Shown piece by piece: positions 53,346 to 62,230 of a stretch of DNA of 64,000 nt. This DNA is from Sphingomonas sp. PAMC26645 (GTDB lineage Bacteria > Pseudomonadota > Alphaproteobacteria > Sphingomonadales > Sphingomonadaceae). The translations under genes and the position numbers were made by a program. The first letter of the stretch is position 1, and each line of letters begins with the position of its first letter. The DNA lies in assembly GCF_004795835.1 (NCBI RefSeq), contig NZ_CP039249.1, forward strand, positions 1 to 64,000, in the 5' to 3' direction. The notes under the pieces are model-generated. The model worked only from the letters and a program-made list of their open reading frames with translations, was not told the DNA's origin and did no database searches.

Positions 53346-54859
53346 GCCGGCGTCAGCAACCCCTCACGCGCGATCTTCTCACGCCAGACCAACGGTGCGA
53401 GCTGGTGGACGTTCTCGCCCGCGGAATCGACCGCAACGGTCACCGGGAAGTCGCTGACCTCGAACTCGTAGATCGCTTCCATGCCGAGATCCGCGAAGCC
53501 GACGACCTTCGATCCCTTGATCGCGCGCGCGACCAGATACGCCGCGCCGCCGACCGCCATCAGATACGCCGACTTGGCTTCCGCGATCGCCTTGGTCGCA
53601 TCGCCGCCGCGCTCCGCCTTGCCGACCATCGCCAAAAGGCCCTGGTCGAGCATCATCCGCGTGAACTTGTCCATCCGCGTCGCCGTGGTGGGGCCCGCAG
53701 GTCCGACGACTTCCGCGCCGACCGGATCGACCGGGCCGACATAATAGATCACGCGACCCTTGAAATCGACCGGTAGCGGCTCGCCCGCATCGAGCATGTC
53801 CTTGATCCGCTTGTGCGCCGCATCGCGCCCGGTCAGCATCTTGCCGTTGAGCAGCAGGCGGTCGCCATGCTTCCACGTCTGCACGACGTCGGGCGTCAGC
53901 GTGTCGAGATCGACGCGGATCGCGGCCTTGTCGGGCGTCCAGTTGACGTCGGGCCATTCCTCCAGCTTTGGCGCCTCTAGATACACCGGACCCGAGCCGT
54001 CGAGCACGAAATGCGCGTGGCGCGTGGCGGCGCAGTTCGGGATCATCGCCACCGGCTTCGACGCGGCGTGCGTCGGCCAGTCGAAGATCTTCACGTCGAG
54101 AATAGTCGAAAGTCCGCCAAGTCCCTGCGCGCCGATGCCGAGCGCGTTGACCTTGTCGTAGATCTCGATCCGCAGTGCCTCGATGTCGTTCTTGGGGCCC
54201 CGCGCCTTCAGCTGCGCCATGTCGATCGAGCCCATCAGCGACTGCTTGGCGAGGATCATCGACTTCTCGGCGGTGCCGCCGATGCCGATGCCGAGCATGC
54301 CGGGCGGGCACCAGCCGGCGCCCATCTGCGGGATCATCTCGAGCACCCAGTCGACGATCGAGTCGCTCGGGTTCATCATCTTGAACTTCGACTTGTTCTC
54401 GCTGCCGCCGCCCTTCGCCGCGACGTCGATCGAGACGGTGTTGCCGGGCACCATCTCGACATGCATCACGCTCGGCGTGTTGTCCTTGGTGTTGCGGCGG
54501 GTGAAGGCGGGGTCGGCGAGGATCGACGCACGCAGCTTGTTCTCGGGGTTGAGATAGGCTTTCCGCACGCCCTCATCGATCACTTCCTGGAGCGAGCGGG
54601 TCGAGTCGAGGCGGCAATCCTGGCCCCATTTGACGAAGATCGTGACGATCCCGGTGTCCTGGCAGATCGGGCGGTGGCCCTCGGCGCACATCCGGCTGTT
54701 GGTCAGGATCTGCGCGATCGCATCCTTGGCGGCGGGCGATTGCTCGGCCTCGTACGCGACGCCCAAGGCGCGGATGTAATCCATCGGGTGGTAGTAGCTG
54801 ATGAACTGGAGCGCGTCGGCGACGCTTTCGATCAGGTCGGCTTCGGTGATGACGGTCAT
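53342..54859 (-). CDS. Fumarate hydratase, class I (iron-sulfur)
   Basis: Oxygen-sensitive [4Fe-4S] fumarase, 505 residues, single-chain FumA/FumB type. Cluster cysteines are Cys66 (PICQDTG), Cys184 (GWCPPGM) and Cys276 (PNCAATRH). The C-terminal swivel domain holds GRVIYYVGPVDPVG and GPAGPTTATRMDKFT. It performs the same reaction as FumC at 11666-13054, with unrelated structure. Coupled to the downstream HEXXH gene. Confidence 0.95.
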   Translation of the reverse strand: MTVITEADLIESVADALQFISYYHPMDYIRALGVAYEAEQSPAAKDAIAQILTNSRMCAEGHRPICQDTGIVTIFVKWGQDCRLDSTRSLQEVIDEGVRKAYLNPENKLRASILADPAFTRRNTKDNTPSVMHVEMVPGNTVSIDVAAKGGGSENKSKFKMMNPSDSIVDWVLEMIPQMGAGWCPPGMLGIGIGGTAEKSMILAKQSLMGSIDMAQLKARGPKNDIEALRIEIYDKVNALGIGAQGLGGLSTILDVKIFDWPTHAASKPVAMIPNCAATRHAHFVLDGSGPVYLEAPKLEEWPDVNWTPDKAAIRVDLDTLTPDVVQTWKHGDRLLLNGKMLTGRDAAHKRIKDMLDAGEPLPVDFKGRVIYYVGPVDPVGAEVVGPAGPTTATRMDKFTRMMLDQGLLAMVGKAERGGDATKAIAEAKSAYLMAVGGAAYLVARAIKGSKVVGFADLGMEAIYEFEVSDFPVTVAVDSAGENVHQLAPLVWREKIAREGLLTPA

Positions 54860-55012
54860 GCAGCGCCTTTACGGATACAGGTTTGCAAGCGTCTTAGCGG
54901 CGATCGTGCGATTTTTGAAGACGGGGTCGTTGCGGTGATCGGCGCGCAAACGGCCAAAGGTTACGATAAGGTCACACCAACGTGCCCTCGCGTATCCGAT
55001 GCCTCCAAACGG

Positions 55013-55046
55013 AAAAGGCCGGGATGACCTTAGCGCCACCCCGACC
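55013..55046 (-). terminator. Rho-independent terminator of the repeat-bearing lipoprotein gene
   Basis: On the minus strand GGTCGGGGTG pairs with CATCCCGGCC (two G-T pairs), then TTTT. Confidence 0.8.
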
Positions 55047-55076
55047 TTTCCTAGTTATATTAACGTGTTAGTACGA

Positions 55077-55865
55077 TTACATCGGCGGCGTCAGGCCGTC
55101 CTTGCCAACGGCGACCGACTTGGCGCCCTTGGAGTCGGTCGTGACGATCGCGAACAGCTTCTGGCCCTTGGCGAGGACCGTGCGCTCGGCCGGCTCGAAC
55201 CGGACGATCGGCGTGCCGACGGGAACGACGACCTGTGCCTTGCCGCCCTTGTACGAGATGCTCAGCTTGGTCTCGCCGGGCTTGCCTGCGCCGCCGGTAA
55301 CGGTGCCGTTGGTCATGCCGCTCTGCTGCGCGACCGTGCCATTCGTCATCGCGCTCTGGCCATCGACGGTGCCGTTGGTCATCGCGCTCTGCCCGTCGAC
55401 GGTGCCGTTGGTCATCGCGCTCGACCCGCTCATGCCGCCGCCTGCAGCCGCGACCGCGCCGGGGACGTCCCAGGGATAATGCCCCTCGCCGGTGCCGCGC
55501 ATCGCCTCGGGGAAGATGACCAGTTCGACCGCACGCAGGGCGTCGTCGGGACCGGTCGTCGCGGTGCCGATGAAGTCGCCGTCCTTGAGCGTCGACAGGT
55601 CGGACTTCACCACCCAGGCGAACTTGGTATTGGCGTCGAGCGGCACGGTGGCCGACTTGCCGTCATAGGTCTGGACGGTCAGCGCGTCGGTGCCGATCGC
55701 GGTGATGACGCCGCGGACGCGGTTTACGGCCGGGGTCGCACTCGCGGTGGTGTTGCCCATGGCGATGTTCGCGGTCGAGGTGTTCGAGTCCGTCGAAGTC
55801 GTCTGACCACAGCCGCCAAGGACCGCGACCACGCCGCTCAGCAGCATCAGCTTTTTCGTCAACAT
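55077..55865 (-). CDS. Putative lipoprotein with 11-residue tandem repeats
   Basis: A 262-residue protein with a lipobox at Cys19 (GVVAVLGGCG). Residues 45-130 form a strand-rich domain (RVRGVITAIGTDALTVQTYD, DGDFIGTATT) like the DUF5666/OB-type pattern. Residues 149-192 are four consecutive units of SAMTNGTVDGQ. A C-terminal strand-rich domain follows (KAQVVVPVGTPIVRFEPAE). Its own terminator follows at 55013. The 248-base gap 55866-56113 beyond its start shows nothing recognisable. Confidence 0.75.
   Translation of the reverse strand: MLTKKLMLLSGVVAVLGGCGQTTSTDSNTSTANIAMGNTTASATPAVNRVRGVITAIGTDALTVQTYDGKSATVPLDANTKFAWVVKSDLSTLKDGDFIGTATTGPDDALRAVELVIFPEAMRGTGEGHYPWDVPGAVAAAGGGMSGSSAMTNGTVDGQSAMTNGTVDGQSAMTNGTVAQQSGMTNGTVTGGAGKPGETKLSISYKGGKAQVVVPVGTPIVRFEPAERTVLAKGQKLFAIVTTDSKGAKSVAVGKDGLTPPM
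55290..55421 (-). repeat. Four 33-base tandem repeats within the lipoprotein gene
   Basis: Each unit encodes SAMTNGTVDGQ or a close variant (third AQQ ending, fourth SGMTNGTVTGG); units one and two are identical in protein. Confidence 0.88.
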
Positions 55866-56113
55866 CGCATCGGATCCTTCAGTTCTGCCGGCCTAGACGC
55901 CGACATGGTACCTGCGAACGGGTCGCGGACGGCCACGGTGGCGTGGTCGATGCTGCTCAACGTCCGACGGGAGAAACCGGACGCATCGGTCCGATCGGAT
56001 CACGCGATTGCGGCCCGTCCGCTTTTTCGAGTCAGACGTCGGCGGGGCGCAGCGCGGCGGGGGACACTGGGCCCTGTGAAGAGGCGACGGCCGGGACTGA
56101 GCCTATCGGCCCC

Positions 56114-56527
56114 TCACGATGCCGGATGACCTCGCGCCATCAGCACGTCGATCTTGCTCTTGGGCATATTGATCAAGAGCCCGTTCTTGTTTTTTGCAAA
56201 GGAGGTGAAGTCTACCTCGACGCTACCGATCGCGCTCGACACCGTCGCAAAGCTTTTACCGACGGACTCGACTTTGCCGATCACCAATCCCTTTGAGTCG
56301 TGAACGTCCAGCCCCTGCCTAATTTCTCCCGGTAACGTCGGCACAGGCCGCGTCGTCAATCGATTGGAGTCGGCAAAGCCTACTTGGAACTCTTCGAAAA
56401 CCCGCTGACGGTTTAAGTCTACAGGACCGCTGTTGTTCGGCCCCGCTCCCGCGCCCCCTTGTTGAGCCTGTACTCCGGCCGCCGATGCGATGATTGAGAC
56501 GATCATACCAAGCAGGACTCTACGCAT
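56114..56527 (-). CDS. Exported protein of unknown function, atypical composition
   Basis: A 137-residue protein with a signal peptide (LLGMIVSIIASAAGVQAQ), a short disordered stretch, then QGLDVHDSKGLVIGKVESVG and SIGSVEVDFTSFAKNKNGLL, a strand pattern reminiscent of a PRC-barrel. Codon use is clearly less GC-rich than in neighbouring genes (TTT, AAA, TTG common). Divergent from the sirtuin gene. Confidence 0.62.
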   Translation of the reverse strand: MRRVLLGMIVSIIASAAGVQAQQGGAGAGPNNSGPVDLNRQRVFEEFQVGFADSNRLTTRPVPTLPGEIRQGLDVHDSKGLVIGKVESVGKSFATVSSAIGSVEVDFTSFAKNKNGLLINMPKSKIDVLMARGHPAS

Positions 56528-56699
56528 TTCTTCCTCCCCTAAACATTTTATACTTTCAGCTTATCCTGATTGCGAACTATCGACAATACTTGGCTATTGC
56601 CGCCGCCGAGTTGGCGAAACTTGATATTGCCCCACTCCAAAGCGGAAAGGCTGCTTTCCACCACTTTCCGACATTCCCTCACTCGCCTATTCTGTCGCC

Positions 56700-57431
56700 A
56701 TGCGCGATATCCAGAACATTGTAATCCTGACCGGCGCGGGCGTTTCCGCCGAGTCCGGCGTCCCGACATTTCGCTCTAAAGGCGGCATAACCTATTGGGA
56801 TGTTTACGAAAGCGATCTGGCTCCAAAAAGCTATAGGATCGAGGATGTCTGCACGCCCGATGCGCTCGCGGCGGATCCGGCGTTGGTGCACCGGTTCTAC
56901 GATCTGCGGCGCGCGGCTCTGGTGACGGTCGAGCCTAACGCCGCGCACCACGCGCTGGCGCGGCTGGATGCGGCTTGGGAGGGCGAGTTGCTGATCGTTA
57001 CGCAGAATGTCGACGATTTGCACGAGCGGGCGGGGGCGACGCGGATGCTGCATATGCATGGCGAGTTGTTGTCGGCGCTGTGTGCCGTTTGCGGCGCGCG
57101 TGAGCCTTGGACGGAGGCGTTGCCGGAGGGGTCGGTGTGCGACGCATGCGGGGCGGCGGCGTTGCGGCCGGACATCGTGTTCTTTGGCGAGATGCCGTAC
57201 CAGATGGAGCGGATCGAGCCGGCGTTGGCGAAGGCCGATCTGTTCGTGTCGATCGGGACTTCGGGCGCGGTGTATCCGGCGGCGGGGTTCGTGCAGACCG
57301 CGGCGTATCATGGGGCGCGGACGCTGGAGCTGAACCTTGATCCGTCGATGGGGAGCGTGTTTTTCGAGCAGACGCGGATCGGTGCGGCGGGGGTGCTGGT
57401 GCCGGCTTGGGTGGGCGAGCTTATGTCCTAA
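56700..57431 (+). CDS. cobB: Sirtuin, NAD-dependent deacylase CobB type
   Basis: Removes acyl groups from protein lysines using NAD. 243 residues. NAD-binding TGAGVSAESGVPTFR, TQNVDDLH, catalytic His120 in LHMHGE; zinc site Cys128, Cys131, Cys147, Cys150. Tyr67 and Arg70 (FYDLR) form the YxxR pair typical of class III sirtuins that accept succinyl and malonyl groups. The first 45 codons are less GC-rich than the rest. The loop RSKGGITYWDVYESD departs from the usual GGLW. Confidence 0.92.
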   Translation: MRDIQNIVILTGAGVSAESGVPTFRSKGGITYWDVYESDLAPKSYRIEDVCTPDALAADPALVHRFYDLRRAALVTVEPNAAHHALARLDAAWEGELLIVTQNVDDLHERAGATRMLHMHGELLSALCAVCGAREPWTEALPEGSVCDACGAAALRPDIVFFGEMPYQMERIEPALAKADLFVSIGTSGAVYPAAGFVQTAAYHGARTLELNLDPSMGSVFFEQTRIGAAGVLVPAWVGELMS

Positions 57432-57433
57432 GA

Positions 57434-57489
57434 ATGTTCCCCCGCGAAGGCGGGGGCCAGACTGGACCCCCGCCTTCGCGGGGGAACAT
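57434..57489. repeat. Family B repeat, copy 11
   Basis: TGTTCCCCCGCGAAGGCGGG, CCAGACTGG, CCCCCGCCTTCGCGGGGG. First of three repeats filling 57432-57744. Confidence 0.86.
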
Positions 57490-57518
57490 GCTTCTCTTAA
57501 GCGGACGCTACGTTACAT

Positions 57519-57632
57519 CCCCCCCCCCCCCCGGCGAAGGCCGGGGTCCAATTGGAGAGGTCGCAGTAACTACGCACTGCCCGCTGTTATAAGCGTCCCC
57601 CAATTGGGCCCCGGCCTTCGCCGGGGTGGTGG
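57519..57632. repeat. Family A long inverted repeat, copy 9, with a 14-C run
   Basis: Left half type a (GGAGAGGTCGCAGTAAC), right half type b reversed (GTTATAAGCGTCCCC). The usual CACCACCCC beginning is replaced by a run of 14 C at 57519-57532. Confidence 0.88.
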
Positions 57633-57673
57633 TAGGTTTGGGATTACTGCGCGCCTCGTGGACGACGGAAGAT

Positions 57674-57728
57674 TGTTCTCCCGCGAAGGCGGGAGTCCAG
57701 TCTGGGCCCCCGCCCTCGCGGGGGAACA
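57674..57728. repeat. Family B double-hairpin repeat, copy 12
   Basis: CTCCCGCGAAGGCGGGAG, TCCAGTCTGGG, CCCCCGCCCTCGCGGGGG. Confidence 0.86.
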
Positions 57729-57744
57729 GTCTTTTGGACGAGGG

Positions 57745-58668
57745 TCAGTCGACCCAGTCGAGGCCCATGTCGCGGTAGACTTCGCGGTCTTCGTCCCAGC
57801 CGGGTTTTACCTTTACGTGCAGGTACAGGTGGACGGGCTTGCCGGTGATCGAGGCGAGTTCGATGCGGGAGCGGGCGCCGATTTCCTTGATGCGGACGCC
57901 GCCCTTGCCGAGTACGATCGCGCGCTGCGTCGGGCGTTCGACGAGGATCTGCTGGTGGATCTCCAGCGACCCGTCCTGGCGTTCGATATACTGCTCGGTC
58001 TCGATCGTGCTCGCATACGGCAGCTCGGCGTGGAGCTGGAGATAGAGCTGCTCGCGCGTGACTTCGGACGCCAGCGCGCGCTCGGTCGAGTCGGATACCT
58101 GGTCCTCGGGGTAGTGCCACGGACCTTCGGGCATCGCCTTGGCGAGCTGCGTCTTGAAGTGGGCGAGGCCGTCGCCGGTGCCGGCGCTGATGAAGAACGT
58201 CTCGGCGAACGGGAGCAGCGCGTTGAGTTTCTCGGCGTGGATCAGCAGCTTGGTCTTATCGGCGAGGTCGACCTTGTTGAGGATCAGCCAGATCGGCTCG
58301 GTGCGGCCGACCAGCGACTCGACGATCGTCGTCACCTTGCCGCCGATGCCGCCCTTCGCGTCGACCACCAGCGCGATGATGTCGGAGCCTTCCGCGCCAC
58401 CCCAGGCGGCGGCGACCATCGCGCGATCGAAGCGGCGCTTGGGCTCGAAGATGCCGGGGGTGTCGACGAGCAAGACCTGCGTGTCGCCCTCGATCGCGAC
58501 GCCCATCAGCTTTGCGCGCGTCGTCTGCGCCTTGGGGCTGACGATGGCGACCTTCTGACCGACGAGCGCGTTGACGAGCGTCGACTTGCCCGCGTTCGGC
58601 GCGCCGACGATGGCGACGAGGCCGCAATGCTTGGGGATGGAGATTTCAGGCGTGGTAGGTTCGGTCAC
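57745..58668 (-). CDS. era: GTPase Era
   Basis: Essential GTPase for 30S maturation, binding the 3' end of 16S rRNA. 307 residues. G1 GAPNAGKST (22-30), switch II VDTPGIFEP, G4 LNKVDLAD, then a KH domain with IVLGKGGVRIKEIG. Last gene of the lepB-rnc-era unit, separated from rnc by repeat E2. Confidence 0.96.
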   Translation of the reverse strand: MTEPTTPEISIPKHCGLVAIVGAPNAGKSTLVNALVGQKVAIVSPKAQTTRAKLMGVAIEGDTQVLLVDTPGIFEPKRRFDRAMVAAAWGGAEGSDIIALVVDAKGGIGGKVTTIVESLVGRTEPIWLILNKVDLADKTKLLIHAEKLNALLPFAETFFISAGTGDGLAHFKTQLAKAMPEGPWHYPEDQVSDSTERALASEVTREQLYLQLHAELPYASTIETEQYIERQDGSLEIHQQILVERPTQRAIVLGKGGVRIKEIGARSRIELASITGKPVHLYLHVKVKPGWDEDREVYRDMGLDWVD

Positions 58669-58787
58669 TTAGGCTCTTTTCGGCATCGGGATATTCGGGG
58701 ACGGTCATACAGACAAAACGCCCGTCCGTCATTCCCGCCAAACTGCGGCCTTGGTCTCGTCGCGACGTACGCAGTTCGAGAAGGAGA

Positions 58788-58943
58788 AATGGTTCACGCG
58801 GAGGCGCGGAGGCGCGGAGATGGTGTGGATGGGGCTCGTGCCGTCTGCCATCATGCGCCGCCGATTATCTCGGAGGCATTCGGGGCGAGGCCGGAGTTCC
58901 AATCGCACCGCCTCCGCGGCTCCGCGTCTCCGCGTGAACCATT
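58788..58943. repeat. Family E nested inverted repeat between rnc and era
   Basis: AATGGTTCACGCGGAGGCGC (three GGAGGCGC-like units) is mirrored by an arm ending GTCTCCGCGTGAACCATT. Shorter inside than the his copy at 15838. Confidence 0.82.
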
Positions 58944-58947
58944 CTTC

Positions 58948-59610
58948 TTAGCCGAGCTTCTCCAGCAACGCCTTGGCTGCCGCGGTTTCGGCTTCCTGTT
59001 TGCTGGAGCCGGTTGCGGTCGCTTCGGCGAGCTTGCCGACTGACACCAGCATCGTGAACTTGGGTGCGTGGCCGGGGCCGGTGCGTTCGACGATGGTGTA
59101 TTCGGGGGGCTTGCGGTTGTGGGCAGCGGCCCATTCCTGGAGGGCGGACTTGGGGTGTTGCGGGGCTTTGGCGCCGGCCTGGACGCGATCGCCCCATGCG
59201 CCGCGGACGAATTTGCGCGCGGCGTCTAGGCCGGCTTCCTGGTACCAAGCGCCGATCAGCGCCTCCATTACGTCGCCAAGCACGTTGTCGCTGTCGCTCG
59301 CGCCGTCGTCGCGGGCCTGCTTGCCGAGCTTCAGGTGCGCGCGGACGCCGAGTTCTCGTGCGACGTCGGCGCAGACCGGGCCGGTGACGAGTGCGTTGAG
59401 GCGCTTCGACAGCGAGCCTTCGGGGTCGGTCGCGAAGAGTTCGTAGAGCCACTCGGCGATGATCAGGCCGAGCACGCGGTCGCCGAGGAACTCGAGACGC
59501 TCGTAGTTCGCCGCGGCCTGGCTGCCGTGCGTGAGCGCGCGCTCATAGGGGGCGAGGTTGGTCGGTGCGCGGCCGAAGAGCGTCTTCAGCCAGCCGGCGA
59601 GGTCGCTCAA
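58948..59610 (-). CDS. rnc: Ribonuclease III
   Basis: Double-strand-specific endoribonuclease for rRNA and mRNA processing, 220 residues. Nuclease signature YERLEFLGDRVLGLIIA with the metal-binding Glu/Asp, later DVMEALIGAWY, and a C-terminal dsRNA-binding domain (HPKSALQEWAAAHNRKPPEY, GSSKQEAETAAAKALLEKLG). The TTG at 59610, overlapping the lepB stop (TTGA) with GGGGAAGG upstream, is preferred; an in-frame ATG at 59670 lies inside lepB. Confidence 0.94.
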   Translation of the reverse strand: MSDLAGWLKTLFGRAPTNLAPYERALTHGSQAAANYERLEFLGDRVLGLIIAEWLYELFATDPEGSLSKRLNALVTGPVCADVARELGVRAHLKLGKQARDDGASDSDNVLGDVMEALIGAWYQEAGLDAARKFVRGAWGDRVQAGAKAPQHPKSALQEWAAAHNRKPPEYTIVERTGPGHAPKFTMLVSVGKLAEATATGSSKQEAETAAAKALLEKLG

Positions 59611-60416
59611 AAGCCTTCCCCGATACGGCTCCAGCGCGCGGCACTGACCCAGGTCCAGGGCTTCAGCCATTCGGCGTTACCGTCGGTCGAGAAGAAGTTG
59701 ACAACCGCCTTGCCCTCGACGTTCTCGAGCGGGACGTAGCCCATGCCCTGCGGTGCGGGGAAGCGGCTGTCGCCGCTGTCGTCGCGGTTGTCGCCCATCA
59801 CGAAGATGTGGCCGGCGGGGATCGTGTAGAGCCCGGTGTCGTCGCGGTCGGGGAGTTCGGCCTGGTCGAGCACTTCGTAGCTGCGGCCTCCAGGGAGCGT
59901 TTCTCGGAAGCGGGGGTAGCGGCAGATCTGGACGTTGGCGACGACGTCGACGTAGGGCGCGCCGCATTTCTCGGCGTTGAAGTTCTCGGTCAGCGGGATC
60001 GTGAAGTCGGCGATGCGGAGTTTCGGGATCGCCTTGCCGTTGAGGTAGACGGTCCCCTGACGCATCTGGATGGTCTCGCCGGACAGGCCGATGACGCGCT
60101 TGATGACGTCGTGGTCGAGCACTTCGGGTGCGCGGAAGACGACGACGTCGCCGCGTGTCGGCGTGCTGCCGAAGATGCGGCCGGGGATCAGCGGGATGCC
60201 CGCGGGGAGCGACCAGCGCGAATAGCCGTAGTTCCACTTCGAGACGAAGAGATAGTCGCCGATCAGCAACCGGGGCAGCATCGATTCGGACGGAATGCTG
60301 AACGGCGCGAAGATGAAGCTGCGCAGGATCAGCACGACCACCGCGAGCTTCAGGAGAAAGCGGAAGGTTTCGCTGGTTTCCGAGCGTACGGGTTTAGTCT
60401 TCACGTCATTTGCCAT
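59607..60416 (-). CDS. lepB: Signal peptidase I
   Basis: Inner-membrane serine protease that removes signal peptides; 269 residues. One membrane helix (FLLKLAVVVLILRSFIFAPF), catalytic Ser45 in IPSESMLP and Lys106 in HDVIKRVIG, then GHIFVMGDNRDDSGDSR (box E). A single N-terminal anchor as usual in alphaproteobacteria. The ATG at 60416 starts just before the helix; upstream frame is unrelated. Confidence 0.95.
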   Translation of the reverse strand: MANDVKTKPVRSETSETFRFLLKLAVVVLILRSFIFAPFSIPSESMLPRLLIGDYLFVSKWNYGYSRWSLPAGIPLIPGRIFGSTPTRGDVVVFRAPEVLDHDVIKRVIGLSGETIQMRQGTVYLNGKAIPKLRIADFTIPLTENFNAEKCGAPYVDVVANVQICRYPRFRETLPGGRSYEVLDQAELPDRDDTGLYTIPAGHIFVMGDNRDDSGDSRFPAPQGMGYVPLENVEGKAVVNFFSTDGNAEWLKPWTWVSAARWSRIGEGF

Positions 60417-60541
60417 CCGCGCGGGTTTGCTCAACCTGCGCCTATCGTCAAGCGTGTGCGGGATACGTGTCACCGAAAGAGCGTTGTCGCGGTCTCGCGC
60501 TTGCAGCATGACCGGCGCGCACGTCTATTCGGAGAAGTAGC

Positions 60542-62032
60542 ATGACCGCCGACTGGTCCAAGATCGAAGCCCTGCCTGCCACCAAGCTGACCGACCTGTT
60601 CGCGGCGGACTCGGAGCGCCTCTCGAAGCTGAGCCTCGACGTCGCGGGGATCCACTTCGACTGGTCGAAGACGCATCTGACGACCGACATGGTCACCGCG
60701 TTCGAGGAAATGGCGAAGGCGCAGGACCTGTCGGGCAAGCGCCAGGCACTGTTCTCGGGCGAGGTCGTCAACGTCACCGAGGGCCGCGCGGTCGAGCACA
60801 CCGCCGAGCGCGGCGAGGGCAAGCCCGAGAGCGTCGCGATCGCGCAGGCCAGCCACCAGCGGATGCGGACGCTGATCGATGCGATCGAGGCGGAAGCGCT
60901 CGGCCCGGTGCGGCATATCCTGCATGTCGGGATCGGTGGGTCGGCGCTGGGCCCGCAGTTGCTGGTCGATGCGCTGGGGCGTGACGACAAGCGCTACGAC
61001 GTCGCGATCGTCGCCAACGTCGACGGCGTCGCGCTGGAAGACGTGTTCGCGAAGTTCGATCCAGCGGCGACTCTGCTCGTGGTCGCCTCGAAGACGTTCA
61101 CCACGACCGAGACGCTGATGAACGCCGAGTCGGTGCTGCAGTGGATGACCGAGCATAATGTCGAGGATCCGTATGGCCGCGTGATCGCGCTGACCGCGTC
61201 GCCGGAGAAAGCGATGGAATGGGGTGTCGACGAGACGCGCATCCTGCCGTTCGCGGAGAGCGTCGGTGGGCGGTATTCGCTGTGGTCGACGATCGGTTTT
61301 CCGGCGGCGATCGCGCTCGGTTGGGATCGGTTCGAGGAACTGCTCGAGGGTGCGGCCGAGATGGATCGGCATTTCCGGCTCTCGGCTCTACATGAGAACG
61401 CGCCGGCGCTCGCGGCGTTTGCGGACCTGTATTACACGCAGATCCGCCATGCCGAGACGCGCGCGCCGTTCGCGTATGACGAGCGGTTGCGGTTGCTGCC
61501 GAGCTATCTCCAGCAGCTGGAGATGGAGTCGAACGGCAAGTCTGTGACGGTCGACGGCCAGCCGCTCGGGCGTCCGTCGGCGGCGATCACCTGGGGTGGC
61601 GTGGGCACCGAGGCGCAGCATGCGGTGTTCCAGCTGCTTCACCAGGGCACGCATCTCGTGCCGGTCGAGTTCATCGCGGTGATCGAGCCGGGCGATACGT
61701 TGCCCGAGGAGCATCACCGGGCGCTGTTGCTGAATGCATTTGCGCAGGGTGCGGCGTTGATGGCGGGCAAGCAGGTCGAGGATCCGGCGCGGAGCTATTC
61801 GGGCGATCGGCCGTCTTCGACGTTGCTGCTTGATGATCTGGATGCGCGGACGTTGGGGGCGCTGATCGCGTTTTACGAGCACCGGGTGTTCGTGAACGGG
61901 GTGCTGCTGGGGATCAATTCGTTCGACCAGTTCGGGGTCGAGCTGGGGAAGGAAATGGCGAAGGCTGCGGAGAAGGGCGGCCAGACGTTCGATCCTTCGA
62001 CGGACGATCTGATCAAGCGCGCGTTTGGGTGA
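60542..62032 (+). CDS. pgi: Glucose-6-phosphate isomerase
   Basis: Interconverts glucose-6-phosphate and fructose-6-phosphate; 496 residues. Motifs: VGIGGSALGPQLLV, VVASKTFTTTETLMNA, GGRYSLWSTIGFPAAIALGW (PGI signature 1 region) and the C-terminal GINSFDQFGVELGK. Divergent from lepB with a gap of about 125 bases. A GGAG sits six bases before the ATG. Confidence 0.96.
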   Translation: MTADWSKIEALPATKLTDLFAADSERLSKLSLDVAGIHFDWSKTHLTTDMVTAFEEMAKAQDLSGKRQALFSGEVVNVTEGRAVEHTAERGEGKPESVAIAQASHQRMRTLIDAIEAEALGPVRHILHVGIGGSALGPQLLVDALGRDDKRYDVAIVANVDGVALEDVFAKFDPAATLLVVASKTFTTTETLMNAESVLQWMTEHNVEDPYGRVIALTASPEKAMEWGVDETRILPFAESVGGRYSLWSTIGFPAAIALGWDRFEELLEGAAEMDRHFRLSALHENAPALAAFADLYYTQIRHAETRAPFAYDERLRLLPSYLQQLEMESNGKSVTVDGQPLGRPSAAITWGGVGTEAQHAVFQLLHQGTHLVPVEFIAVIEPGDTLPEEHHRALLLNAFAQGAALMAGKQVEDPARSYSGDRPSSTLLLDDLDARTLGALIAFYEHRVFVNGVLLGINSFDQFGVELGKEMAKAAEKGGQTFDPSTDDLIKRAFG

Positions 62033-62091
62033 GGTTTGGGGAGGGGGCGGCCCCTCCCCTTATTCTAACCCGGTTACCCTATCCAAAGTTT

Positions 62092-62187
62092 CCCCACCCC
62101 GGCGAAGGCCGGGGCCCAGTTGGGTGAACCGCAGTTTGCCACACGGAAGCCTTGCCAACTGGGCCCCGGCCTTCGCCGGGGTGGGGG
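62092..62187. repeat. Family A long inverted repeat, copy 10, most divergent core
   Basis: Arms CCCCGGCGAAGGCCGGGG with CCCAGTTGG; core TGAACCGCAGTTTGCC and GGAAGCCTTGCC only weakly match types b and a. Confidence 0.85.
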
Positions 62188-62230
62188 TTGGTGGTATGGA
62201 GCACTCTCCAACGTACCGCGTTACCCTCTC

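Noticed and set aside
57337..59043. 568-codon plus-strand frame downstream of cobB
   Set aside because: It crosses three repeats and is antisense to era; the translated repeats give the spurious REGG/WAPAFAGE-type peptides seen wherever family B is read through.
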